Below, in pieces: positions 48,146 to 58,135 of a stretch of 64,000 bases of DNA (its first letter is position 1; every line of letters starts with the position of its first letter). Source of the DNA: Chitinophagaceae bacterium (GTDB taxonomy: Bacteria; Bacteroidota; Bacteroidia; Chitinophagales; Chitinophagaceae); NCBI GenBank assembly GCA_013696395.1, contig JACCYQ010000077.1, positions 1-64,000 on the forward strand, written 5' to 3'. The position numbers and the translations under genes are program-made. Under the pieces are notes generated by a model that was given only the letters and a program-made list of their open reading frames with translations, searched no databases and was not told the DNA's origin.

Positions 48146-49600
48146 CTATTCGCCCAACACTTTAATCAATGTGCCTTTAGCTACCTGTTCATTCAGGTTC
48201 ATCCCATTTAAAATAGAAAGCTCCTGCATTTTAGAGGTAGGCATATTTAAACTTCGCAAAGCCTGTTCTAATGTAGTATTAGCATTGACCGTTTTAATAC
48301 GGATCCGTTCAGGTTTCTTATTGATCTTGGAAGCATCTGTTAACGGACGGAAATTTTGCATGGTGCTGTTGAAAGCCGCCGAATAATTGTTAAAATCATT
48401 TAAACCAGATGCCCCTAAGATCAGGTAAATATTTCCACCATGTTGAATAAAGTAAGACATGGTTCTTATGACTGCTCCGGTTTGTTGCTGTTGTTGGTCT
48501 GCGATAATAGCCATCGCCGGCAATCCATTTACCGTTAATTCCCTGGATTCTTTAACCTGCAACTTGTATTGCTGAACAAATGCCTCCGCGGCTTGCCGAG
48601 GTGAAGTTCCTGGAGCAAGTGTAAGCATCATCATTGCTTTGCCATCTTTCGGTGCCATTTGTACACTTTGAGGTGTATTTTGGTAATTCCAGTTAGTTGG
48701 CACAGGAAATTGAAATTTTAATTCCGGATGATAAAAAACATTATTTTCTAAAAAACCTTGCTTAGGATCCTCACCATATATCAGGCCCTCAATTCTTTTC
48801 AGGTATTCATTCCTGTTAACTTCCGGATTGGTTAAGTTTAATTGTTTTTTCCATTTCGTGGCTAGCTTTGCCACCGTTGCATTTCTATCACCTGGATTAG
48901 GGTGGGTTGACAAGAAATCAGGAAGTTCCTGTGAACCTGCAGCCTGGCTTTGCCTTTCCAGTGTATTGAAAAAGCCTGCCATTTCAGTTGCATCGTAACC
49001 AATTTTGGAACTATATTCTACACCTAACCGGTCAGACTCTATTTCTGCATCCCGACCAAACTTTAAAAGTAATAGGCCTAAACCTTGTGAAGCTGCTTCA
49101 GCAAATTGGCCAAACTCAGGAGAAATAATTACACCGGCAATAATACCTAATTGACCCAACATTGCATTTCGTTGTTGTTCCACGGAATGTCTTGCTGCAA
49201 TATGCCCGATCTCATGTCCCAATACACCTGCAAATTCTGCCTCATTATTAAAATGGGCCATAATGCCGCGGGTAAAATATACGTAACCACCAGGAACAGC
49301 AAACGCATTCAGAACTTCTGAATCCAGAATTTTAAATTCATAATTTAATCCGGGCCGATGTGATATGGCCGCCATTTGTTTTCCTTTGGTTGTAATAAAA
49401 CTTTGCAATGCAGCATTTTCATATAATCCAAATTGAGCAACAATCTGTGGGTCTGCATTTTTACCCATTGCGATTTCCTGCTCTTCAGACATTAATACAA
49501 CCTGCTTCTTTCCAGTAACAGGATTCGTTGCACACGAATCCAACAATATAAATGAAGAAGTTAATCCAATAAATAACACTATTTTTTTCATTTGAATCAA
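48146..49600 (-). CDS. M48 family metalloprotease (lipoprotein)
   Basis: NAFAVPGGYVYFTRGIMAHFNNEAEFAGVLGHEIGHIAARHSVEQQ (HExxH); EIESDRLGVEYSSKIGYDATEMAGFFNTLE; lipobox ILLDSCATN. Confidence 0.95.
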   Translation of the reverse strand: MIQMKKIVLFIGLTSSFILLDSCATNPVTGKKQVVLMSEEQEIAMGKNADPQIVAQFGLYENAALQSFITTKGKQMAAISHRPGLNYEFKILDSEVLNAFAVPGGYVYFTRGIMAHFNNEAEFAGVLGHEIGHIAARHSVEQQRNAMLGQLGIIAGVIISPEFGQFAEAASQGLGLLLLKFGRDAEIESDRLGVEYSSKIGYDATEMAGFFNTLERQSQAAGSQELPDFLSTHPNPGDRNATVAKLATKWKKQLNLTNPEVNRNEYLKRIEGLIYGEDPKQGFLENNVFYHPELKFQFPVPTNWNYQNTPQSVQMAPKDGKAMMMLTLAPGTSPRQAAEAFVQQYKLQVKESRELTVNGLPAMAIIADQQQQQTGAVIRTMSYFIQHGGNIYLILGASGLNDFNNYSAAFNSTMQNFRPLTDASKINKKPERIRIKTVNANTTLEQALRSLNMPTSKMQELSILNGMNLNEQVAKGTLIKVLGE

Positions 49601-49733
49601 TTTATCTTAATAAACTTAAATTTTTTTTATATATAATTCTTTTTCTATTGCAAAGATGATACCATCGACAAACTACCCGGGACAAGAGGCATAAGAATTA
49701 CATAGAATAATCTGAATCTAAAAACATACCATT

Positions 49734-50000
49734 ATGAACGACGAAAGAAAACCTAAGGAAGATGCCAATAAAGAAAATAAACTTTTAAGAACAGAAGATC
49801 CGGCGTCTACCCCAAACCAGGAGCATGAAAATTTTGATGAAATTCCGGATCTTGATGGCGATGGAATGATAGGATATACTGGCGGAAATTTTGGGGATAC
49901 AACTTACACAGGTGGAAATCTGGTACAGCCACAACCAGGACCTGTGGAAGAAGCACCAGAACAAGAAGATTACGAGGATGATGATGAGCAAAGAGAATAA
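49734..50000 (+). CDS. Small acidic hypothetical protein
   Basis: 88 aa, Asp/Glu-rich, repeated YTGGN motifs; independent unit between M48 and DUF3347-like genes. Confidence 0.5.
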   Translation: MNDERKPKEDANKENKLLRTEDPASTPNQEHENFDEIPDLDGDGMIGYTGGNFGDTTYTGGNLVQPQPGPVEEAPEQEDYEDDDEQRE

Positions 50001-50371
50001 AAAGAATGCAAGTGTTCTTATAGGAAGTTAAAGGGGAAATTTTAAACTGGTAAATGTTTTGAAAAATTTTGGATTCAATCTAACAATTTTTTTACAGTGG
50101 TTTTGATGTATCCATTTTCAAGATACTGGTATAAATTTCCCGGGGAAACTGGTTGCATACTGTAATTTTTATGCGAAGAAATGGTAAGAATTCGGAGATT
50201 GTATTTTTTACAACAGTATGCCATTAAACTTATCAAGCATTCAGTTGCTTTTTATCATTTATGAGACTTTGTTGGTGATATACGTCCAACAAATAATAAG
50301 CACAGAAGGAAAAGATGAGCAGACAAATTGATATTCATCATATAACTATTAATCCATTCAATGTTGACCAT

Positions 50372-50998
50372 TTATGGATTCATGCCAGTATTCATAAAAT
50401 TTAGCGTATCAATCGGCTCTCCGCAGGTTAACATACCTTTTCCATATTTAGGATGTTTTGTGCCCAGGTATGGATTTCGTACAGCATCTGTTTCACTTAA
50501 CCAGAAACCTGATTCAGTGTCATTGAATGCCATCGGGCATTGTTGCCAATAAAGTTTTGCCTGGTCATACCGAACCGTCCTAACCAGGTTATAAAGGTTA
50601 TCGGATAAAACATTTAATGACCTTCTTTTTGATTCAAGATCTTCCATGGATTGAATACTCTGAATAGACTGCCTTGCATTTTGCCAATAACTTATAGCGG
50701 TTTCATAAATCATTGAATCCTTTTTGAGATCATCCATTTGCAGTTCATCGATGCTTTTCATTAAATCCGAAGCATTAGATTCAATAGCCGGTTTATCCCA
50801 ATTTACAAATGCCTCTGTCATTTGGTGGTAGTCTGTAATCATGGCATTAAAATGCTGGTTAAATGCATCATTGTGTTTACTAACAACAACCGGCTGTTGC
50901 TTTTCAGTTTCTTTGACATCTGCTGGCTTTCGGATAAAAACAAACCATATCAATGCGGCAGATATAAGTAACAAAACAATTAATAATCCTTTTTTCAT
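50372..50998 (-). CDS. DUF3347-like protein (N-terminal TM anchor)
   Basis: LLIVLLLISAALIWFVFI TM; AKLYWQQCPMAFNDTESGFWLSETDAVRNPYLGTKHPKYGKGMLTCGEPIDTL resembles the C-terminal motif of DUF3347. Confidence 0.72.
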   Translation of the reverse strand: MKKGLLIVLLLISAALIWFVFIRKPADVKETEKQQPVVVSKHNDAFNQHFNAMITDYHQMTEAFVNWDKPAIESNASDLMKSIDELQMDDLKKDSMIYETAISYWQNARQSIQSIQSMEDLESKRRSLNVLSDNLYNLVRTVRYDQAKLYWQQCPMAFNDTESGFWLSETDAVRNPYLGTKHPKYGKGMLTCGEPIDTLNFMNTGMNP

Positions 50999-51197
50999 AA
51001 ATTCTTACAATTTTTAGCAGTGTTAATATCCTGATTCAGAAACCGGAATTAACTTTAAAAATACTTCTTTCATTGTGAAATCAGCCACTGGAAAGGTTAT
51101 TTCATATCATATTTTCTTATTTGCTCTTAAAATGGAAAAGAACCATTAAAATGGTGTTACAAAAATAGTTGATAGCGGTTACACCTGGGAATTGCTT

Positions 51198-51205
51198 TAT
51201 TTTTG
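51198..51205 (+). promoter_or_regulatory. Bacteroidetes-type -7 box TATTTTTG upstream of the ABC-F gene
   Basis: TAnnTTTG match; also argues the ORF-track start at 51203 is too far upstream. Confidence 0.45.
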
Positions 51206-51268
51206 CACCTGTTTAAAAAAGGCGGTTGGATAAATGCCCGATTTGCTTTTACACTCAAATTTTTTTTC

Positions 51269-53260
51269 ATGCTTGTAGGATTACAAAATGTAACATTTGA
51301 ATTTGGCGCGAGGGCTATCATTGAAAATGCCACCTGGCATATTCAACCCGAAGAACGAATTGGACTCGTAGGTTATAATGGAACAGGAAAATCAACCATC
51401 CTAAAATTATTTGTGGGTGAATACCTGCCGTCTGCCGGTTCGGTTGAACGCAGCCGCGGTACATCCATAGGTTATTTGCACCAGGACTTATTGAGTTTTG
51501 ATACCAAAGAAACTATTTTACAGGTTGCCATGGGAGCATTTGAAGAAGTTTTAAAGCTGGAAAATGATATAGAAGAAACAGGAAAGAAATTAGAGCACTC
51601 CGATCATTTACCAAAAGCAGAACAGGAATCTTTGTTGCATGAATACAGTGATATGTTGCACCGTATGGAAACACTGGATGGTTATAGTATTCATCATACA
51701 ACAGAGGAAGTGCTCCAGGGATTGGGTTTCAGCAACCAGGATCTGCAACGTCCTTATGAAGAATTCAGCGGTGGATGGCGTATGCGGGTTTTGTTGGCCA
51801 AAATGATCCTGCAACAACCCGACCTCTTATTATTGGATGAACCAACAAATCACCTTGACCTTCCATCTATAGAGTGGCTGGAAAAATACCTGCAACATTA
51901 TAAAGGATCAGTAGTAATTGTAAGTCACGATAAGTATTTTTTGAACAGGATGGTAACAAAGATCGTAGAGGTCTATCAACAGCAACTGCATATTTACAAT
52001 GGTAATTATGATTTTTTTGAAACGGAAAAAGTGCAGCGGGTAGAACTTCAGCAAAGGGCATACGAAAATCAGCAGGATTATATTCGCCAGCAGGAAAAGT
52101 TTGTGGAGCGTTTCAAAGCCAAAGCTTCAAAAGCTGCGGCCGCACAAAGTATTGTAAAAAGACTGGAAAAGCTTGACAGGATAGCTGATGTTTCCATAGA
52201 GAGACCAGATATTCGCCTCAATTTTCAGGTTGACAAAACACCTGGAAGGGTTTTGTGTGAATTAAAAAATATTTCAAAATCGTTTGGTGATATAAAAATT
52301 GTTGAAAATACATCGGTGGAAATAGACCGTGGAGATAAAATTGCTTTAATAGGTGCTAATGGTAAGGGTAAATCTACTTTGTTGCGGATTGTTGCCGGCA
52401 CAGAAAGTTTTAAGGGGGAAAGAAAATGGGGACATAATGTTGAAGAAAGTTTTTATGCACAGCATCAGCTGGAAGCCCTGCATCTGAATAATACCGTTCT
52501 TGAAGAAATGAAAGAATGTGGCAGTAAGAAAACGGATCTGGAATTGAGATCGCTTTTAGGATGTTTTCTTTTCAGTGGAGATGATACGGATAAAAGGATT
52601 AAGGTTTTAAGTGGAGGTGAAAAGGCAAGAGTTGCATTGGCAAAGACCATCATCAGTAAATCAAATTTTTTATTGCTCGATGAACCTACCAATCACCTGG
52701 ATATGCACAGTTGTGAATTATTGGTTGATGCATTGAATAAATATGAAGGCAGTTTATTACTGGTTAGCCATGACCGTTATTTTATTTCAAAAACAGCCAA
52801 TAAGATCTGGGAAATTATTGATGGTGAAATCAAAGAATTTAAAGGTGGTTACGAAGAATATGTAGCATGGAAGGAAAGAATGGGCCGAAATGCGGATACT
52901 TCGGACAAGAAAGAAAAGGAATCCGCCAAAAAAGAAAAACCTAAAACTGACATCCAGGCCGAAACGACTCTTCTACCCCAACAGAATAATAATACGCCGA
53001 TCAACAAAGAGGCTAAAAAAGAATTACAAAAACATCAACGCAATTTTCAACAACTGGAAGAAAAAATAGCTTTGTTGAATGAAGAAAAAAAGAAATTAGA
53101 ACTTTCTCTTTCAGATCCTGCAGTTTATACTCAAAAAGATACTTTTATAAAGGCAGAAATGGATTATAAATCTGCATCCAATGAACTGGAACGGCTTAAT
53201 AAGTCTTATGAAAATGCTTTCGAAAAAATTATGGAACTGGAATCCAAATTGGTTTCGTAA
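51269..53260 (+). CDS. ABC-F family ATP-binding protein (start MLVGLQNVTFEFG at 51269)
   Basis: Two ABC cassettes: GLVGYNGTGKSTILK/EEFSGGWRMRVLLAKMILQQPDLLLLDEPTNHLDLPSIEWLE and ALIGANGKGKSTLLR/LSGGEKARVALAKTIISKSNFLLLDEPTNHLDMHS; C-terminal coiled coil. Confidence 0.95.
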   Translation: MLVGLQNVTFEFGARAIIENATWHIQPEERIGLVGYNGTGKSTILKLFVGEYLPSAGSVERSRGTSIGYLHQDLLSFDTKETILQVAMGAFEEVLKLENDIEETGKKLEHSDHLPKAEQESLLHEYSDMLHRMETLDGYSIHHTTEEVLQGLGFSNQDLQRPYEEFSGGWRMRVLLAKMILQQPDLLLLDEPTNHLDLPSIEWLEKYLQHYKGSVVIVSHDKYFLNRMVTKIVEVYQQQLHIYNGNYDFFETEKVQRVELQQRAYENQQDYIRQQEKFVERFKAKASKAAAAQSIVKRLEKLDRIADVSIERPDIRLNFQVDKTPGRVLCELKNISKSFGDIKIVENTSVEIDRGDKIALIGANGKGKSTLLRIVAGTESFKGERKWGHNVEESFYAQHQLEALHLNNTVLEEMKECGSKKTDLELRSLLGCFLFSGDDTDKRIKVLSGGEKARVALAKTIISKSNFLLLDEPTNHLDMHSCELLVDALNKYEGSLLLVSHDRYFISKTANKIWEIIDGEIKEFKGGYEEYVAWKERMGRNADTSDKKEKESAKKEKPKTDIQAETTLLPQQNNNTPINKEAKKELQKHQRNFQQLEEKIALLNEEKKKLELSLSDPAVYTQKDTFIKAEMDYKSASNELERLNKSYENAFEKIMELESKLVS

Positions 53261-53363
53261 TTATTCATGATTCCACAAAATATTAGTGAAAGGGAATTTC
53301 AAATTTATGCGGGTAGCCTAAAGATTTTGTTTGCACGAAAGAATTTTAATGAACTCTTTTTAA

Positions 53364-54416
53364 TTAAGAAATATTATGTGCTTTAATAAAATCGCTGACT
53401 AAATAACTGATCAATTTCCCGGTAGAATTATTCATGCTGCCATCTGACAGCCGGGTTGCACCTTCACAGATGTGTAAATATGCAGGCTTCGCATCCATAG
53501 CGGAAAATGCAACATATTGCCTGGCATGCAATGCAGACACTCCACTTGGTGTTGCAGCGCTGCATAAAACATTTTCAATGCAATCCAGATCCAGTTCAAT
53601 GCCTGCCATGGTGCTTTCTGTAAAACCGGTTGCATGTGCCACAGACTGTATAAAGCTTCTTTTTTCATGGACAAAAATATCTTCGTAAGTTATGCAATCC
53701 ATGAAAGGATTATTGATTATATCCATCCAAATATTCTGTGGTAAATAATTTTCGTGTAAACCGATTACACAATATTTTTCCAGGTAGCCATCCTCTGCCG
53801 CATAACGAAATGCATTTCCGCTATGCCTGCCTTCTATGGGTCTGTAATCTACATGTGCATCAAGATTTATACAATTTATTTGTGCCAGTGGTATCTGACC
53901 TTTTTTATGCCATCCTTTAGCTGATCCCTTGATGAGTGGATAAGCATTATTATGACCACCACCGATTACAATCGGGAGTTTACCTGATTCTGTTATTGAC
54001 TTCACCAATTCTTCTACTTCATCATCAATCGTACTTACAGCATGGCGGTAAGCTTGCAACTTTTCTTCCGGTCCATGTGCATTAGCTTCGATCAGGTATT
54101 GAATATCTCCAAAATCAAAGTGACCTAATAAAAGAATATTTTCTCCCGAAAAAAAATCATTGCTTTGAACATTGAGAAAACTTTGCAGAAATGAAAGCCA
54201 GGCTGTATCAGCTCCTCCTATCCCACTGTTTGCTTTGATACCTATATCTTCCGGAATACCGAATAGTACATATTGTGCGGTATGATTTTGTAAAAGCATC
54301 CTCCAATCCTTGCTATCTTTCACCAGGTGTATGGTTTCACCCAGCTTGGTTTCAAACCGTCTCAATTTAGTGAGCGATAATGCATCCTGTTTATTATACC
54401 ATTTAAAATGCTTCAT
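53364..54416 (-). CDS. hutG: Formimidoylglutamase / arginase family
   Basis: PIVIGGGHNNAYPLIKGSAK; INCINLDAHVDYRPIEGRHSGNAFRYAAEDGYLEKYCVIGLHENYLPQN; AGIELDLDCIENV; adjacent to hutI. Confidence 0.85.
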   Translation of the reverse strand: MKHFKWYNKQDALSLTKLRRFETKLGETIHLVKDSKDWRMLLQNHTAQYVLFGIPEDIGIKANSGIGGADTAWLSFLQSFLNVQSNDFFSGENILLLGHFDFGDIQYLIEANAHGPEEKLQAYRHAVSTIDDEVEELVKSITESGKLPIVIGGGHNNAYPLIKGSAKGWHKKGQIPLAQINCINLDAHVDYRPIEGRHSGNAFRYAAEDGYLEKYCVIGLHENYLPQNIWMDIINNPFMDCITYEDIFVHEKRSFIQSVAHATGFTESTMAGIELDLDCIENVLCSAATPSGVSALHARQYVAFSAMDAKPAYLHICEGATRLSDGSMNNSTGKLISYLVSDFIKAHNIS

Positions 54417-54469
54417 ATAATTTTCCTTATAGTGTATAACAGGAAGATAAGAATATTATAATATCCTAT

Positions 54470-55711
54470 TTAGGAAATAAATTGTCCATTGATCATCACC
54501 TTTTCAACATTGTTTGAACCAAAGCTATAAGGCAGATATGCAAGAGATGGTATAGGTTTGGTTATGATGAAATTTGCTTTTTTGCCTTTCGTAACACTCC
54601 CCGCTTTTTCATTTACTTCCATGGCAAAAGCGCCATTTAGTGTTGCGGCGTTAATGGCTTCTTCGGGAAACATTTTCATTTGTATGCAGGCCAGTGAGAT
54701 TACAAAATTCATATTTCCCCCGGGACTGGAACCGGGGTTGAAATCTGACGCCAGTGAAATGGCGCATCCGGCGTCTATTAATTGACGGGCAGGTTGATAT
54801 GGCATTCGTAAAAAGAAAGCCGCTGATGGCAATAACGTTCCTATGGTTTTTGAATGTTTTAGAGCATTTATAGCTTCATCATTCATCGTTTCCAGGTGAT
54901 CTACTGATACAGCACCTAATTTTACACCCGTTTCAACGCCTTTTGATAAAGACAATTGGTTAGCATGTATCTTTGGTTTCAATCCAAATTGCATTCCAGC
55001 CCTGCAAATGGTTTCTGTTTCTTCGGGTGAAAAAAAACCAGTCTCACAAAAAACATCAATATAGTCTGCCAGTCTTTCACGGGCAATTACCGGTAACATT
55101 TCATGGATGATCATATCTATATATCCCTGGTGGTTTTCCTTAAATTCTGCCGGGTAAGTATGTGCTCCCAAAAAAGTGGATTTGATGATCAAACCTGATT
55201 TTTCTTTAAGCTTTTTGATCACACGCAGCATTTTTAATTCCGATTCCACCGTTAATCCATAACCGCTTTTTATTTCAATGGCACCAGTACCAAGTTTGCT
55301 GACTTCATCCAGTCTTTGCCAGGCCTGGGAGAATAAGGCATCTTCACTGGCATTTTGCAGGTTACGGGCAGAATTTAAAATACCACCCCCACGGGCGGCG
55401 ATCTCCGCATAATTCAATCCTTTGATCTTGTCTATAAATTCGTCTTCTCTGCTGCCATCATAAACTATATGGGTATGCGAATCACACCAGGTAGGCAAAA
55501 CATATCTGCCCTGCACATTAATTATTTCTTTTTCCGGTATTTTATTCATGCCTGCTGGCAGATTCTGCATAGATCCGAAATCAATAATAACATCATTTTC
55601 TATAAAAAGATAAGCATCAAAAATTGTGGGAAGTTCAGCAAGATATTTTCCTTTAAGCATTTGGGAAAACTCACGTGTATTAACAAGGGCTTTTATATTT
55701 TTAAATAACAT
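54470..55711 (-). CDS. hutI: Imidazolonepropionase (start MLFKNIKA at 55711)
   Basis: YVLPTWCDSHTHIVYDGSREDEFIDKIKGLNYAEIAARGGGILNSA; GAIEIKSGYGLTVESELKMLRVI; STFLGAHTYPAEFKE; SLASDFNPGSSPGGNMNFVISLAC. Confidence 0.95.
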   Translation of the reverse strand: MLFKNIKALVNTREFSQMLKGKYLAELPTIFDAYLFIENDVIIDFGSMQNLPAGMNKIPEKEIINVQGRYVLPTWCDSHTHIVYDGSREDEFIDKIKGLNYAEIAARGGGILNSARNLQNASEDALFSQAWQRLDEVSKLGTGAIEIKSGYGLTVESELKMLRVIKKLKEKSGLIIKSTFLGAHTYPAEFKENHQGYIDMIIHEMLPVIARERLADYIDVFCETGFFSPEETETICRAGMQFGLKPKIHANQLSLSKGVETGVKLGAVSVDHLETMNDEAINALKHSKTIGTLLPSAAFFLRMPYQPARQLIDAGCAISLASDFNPGSSPGGNMNFVISLACIQMKMFPEEAINAATLNGAFAMEVNEKAGSVTKGKKANFIITKPIPSLAYLPYSFGSNNVEKVMINGQFIS

Positions 55712-55780
55712 TGCCATAAGCATCTAAAGTAAATAAAATGTTTTTATACTTTTCAATACCTGATAATGATCTTGAATTAA

Positions 55781-58030
55781 TCAATCTTGCTGCATATGGG
55801 GTATATGGCCAGGTTGATTGATCTCCTTGCTGGTGAATTGTTGTAATAATGGCATAACATCCAGTTGAGATGGTATACTATATTGTGCAGCGGTTCCTGC
55901 TGTCCCGATTTTTATTGTTATGGCTATATCGTCCAGGGCTTTGAACATATCTTCATCTGTTGTATCATCCCCCAGGCAAATAATAAAATCCGGGTCTAAC
56001 AGCTTAACCATCTTAAGAGCTGTGATACCTTTATCGATTCCCTGCAGGCGAATTTCCAGAACTTTATTGCCATCAATAACCTGTAAAGGTGTATTGGCAG
56101 TAAGATGAGAAAGATTATTCAATAATTCTCTGGATCGTATAAAACCAAGATCGGGGTGTGTGTTACGATAATGCCAGGTTAGCGTATTCTTTTTTTCTTC
56201 AACCAGGGAACCTGTACATCGTGCTACAAAAAGTTCCAGGATCGGCCTTATCTGGTCTTTCCATTCTGGCCCGGTTGCAGATTGCTTTTCCCAGGTAGTG
56301 GTATTTTTTATGCGGATAAATCCACCATGCTCTCCTACTAAATGTACTGGTAAATGCCCTAACCATTGATTCAGTGTATCAGGATCACGCCCACTTATAA
56401 TAACTACTTCATTTTTTTTGTCAGAAGTTAGATTTTTTAAAAGGTTTATTACTTCATCACTAGGTTGTGCATGAGCCGGATTTTTAGTAAAGGCGGAAAG
56501 TGTTCCATCATAATCCAGTAAAATGCATCTCTTTTCTGCAGATTCAAATTGTTTTATAATATTCACAAGGCTCTTATCATCTAACATTTTTACCTGTTGA
56601 TTAGCCTGTTCTTTTTTGATATTCTCTAATTGATCCAGGAAATCCTTAACCCATCTTACAACATCATATTGCTGCAATCTTTTTTGCATAGGTTCCATAC
56701 GGGATTTTTGTTCACTCAAAGGCATTTTCAAAGCAGTATCAATGGCAGTGGCTACTTCTTTGGTATCCGTTGGGTTAACCATTACGGCTTCTCCCAATTC
56801 ACTGGCGGCACCGGCAAGTTCACTAAGAATCAAAACACCATCCTGGTTGGCCCTGCTGGCAACAAATTCTTTGGCAACCAGGTTCATTCCATCTCGTAAT
56901 GGTGTTATAAAGGCAACATCAGCAGATTGATACAATGCTGCCAATTCCTGGAATGAAAGATGATTGTACCGGTAAATAATGGGTTGCCAGTTTAAAGTTG
57001 CCAAGCGCCCGTTTATTTCACTTACTTTTTCTTCAATTGAACTTTTACCTTCCATATAAGCGGGTATCCCGTCCCGTGATGGCACCAGGTTGAAAATAAA
57101 TACAACCCGCTCGATCCACTCGGGATATTGGTCCAGGAAATATTCAAATCCCTGTAAGCGATTCATCAGGCCTTTTGAATAATCAAGCCTGTCAACCGAA
57201 AAAATGATTTTGGTGCCAGGCATTTTATCTCTTATCCCCTCCCGTAAAGTGATTACATCTTCATCCAAACCGGCTGAATTAAATTTTTTATAATTAACGC
57301 CCAATGGGAAAAGATCTGCTTTTATATGCCGGCCCTGGTATTGAATATTGTTATATTGTTCATCCACTTTCAGGATCATTTTTGAGGATTGTATAAAATG
57401 ACGTACATAATCATGTGTATGAAATCCTATTAAATCAGCTCCCAGTATTCCTTTGAGTAAATTGCTTTTCCAGGAAGTAGATAATAATCTGAATATTTCG
57501 TAACTCGGGAATGGAATATGAAGAAAGTATCCGATGGTCAGTTCCGTATTCTTTTTTCTTAGAATTTGAGGCAATAGCATGAGTTGGTAATCATGCACCC
57601 AAATAACATCATCGTCTTTTGCAATGGAAAGAATTTTTTCAGCAAATTTAAAATTTACCTGGATATATGCTTCGTAATACGATTCATTAAATTCTGCCAG
57701 CGATGGAAAATAATGAAACAGCGGCCAAAGTATTGAATTGGAAAATCCGTTATAATACAGATCGTAAATTTCATCCTCAATGAAAATGGGTTCAACTGAA
57801 AAATCGCTTGTTTTAGATTGATGTTCTACCTGCTCCCAATCCTGTGGAGAAAAATCCACGCTACCTATCCATATATGTTCTTTGAATTTGGATACTGAAG
57901 AGCCGGTATTTTCAAAATAACTTACAAGGGCAGAAACAAGACCACCTGAACTTTGACGCAAAAAAGGCTGATCTTCTTTTTTATCTATGGAGAATGGTAA
58001 ACGGTTCGATACTATTATTAATCTGCTCAT
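55781..58030 (-). CDS. Bifunctional trehalose-6-phosphate synthase/trehalose-phosphatase
   Basis: GT20: RLIIVSNRLPFSIDK, DDVIWVHDYQLMLLPQILRKK, FSVDRLDYSKGLMNRLQGFEYFL; HAD: RCILLDYDGTLSAFTKNP, VVIISGRDPDTLNQWLG, FIICLGDDTTDEDMFKALDD. Confidence 0.95.
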   Translation of the reverse strand: MSRLIIVSNRLPFSIDKKEDQPFLRQSSGGLVSALVSYFENTGSSVSKFKEHIWIGSVDFSPQDWEQVEHQSKTSDFSVEPIFIEDEIYDLYYNGFSNSILWPLFHYFPSLAEFNESYYEAYIQVNFKFAEKILSIAKDDDVIWVHDYQLMLLPQILRKKNTELTIGYFLHIPFPSYEIFRLLSTSWKSNLLKGILGADLIGFHTHDYVRHFIQSSKMILKVDEQYNNIQYQGRHIKADLFPLGVNYKKFNSAGLDEDVITLREGIRDKMPGTKIIFSVDRLDYSKGLMNRLQGFEYFLDQYPEWIERVVFIFNLVPSRDGIPAYMEGKSSIEEKVSEINGRLATLNWQPIIYRYNHLSFQELAALYQSADVAFITPLRDGMNLVAKEFVASRANQDGVLILSELAGAASELGEAVMVNPTDTKEVATAIDTALKMPLSEQKSRMEPMQKRLQQYDVVRWVKDFLDQLENIKKEQANQQVKMLDDKSLVNIIKQFESAEKRCILLDYDGTLSAFTKNPAHAQPSDEVINLLKNLTSDKKNEVVIISGRDPDTLNQWLGHLPVHLVGEHGGFIRIKNTTTWEKQSATGPEWKDQIRPILELFVARCTGSLVEEKKNTLTWHYRNTHPDLGFIRSRELLNNLSHLTANTPLQVIDGNKVLEIRLQGIDKGITALKMVKLLDPDFIICLGDDTTDEDMFKALDDIAITIKIGTAGTAAQYSIPSQLDVMPLLQQFTSKEINQPGHIPHMQQD

Positions 58031-58135
58031 ACTCACTGATTTATATAAAAATTGAGCCAGCTTTCAAAATTGGCTGTCTAATGGATTGAGTGATAATATA
58101 AGGGTTTAGGAATTAAATCTTGATAATTTTATTAT

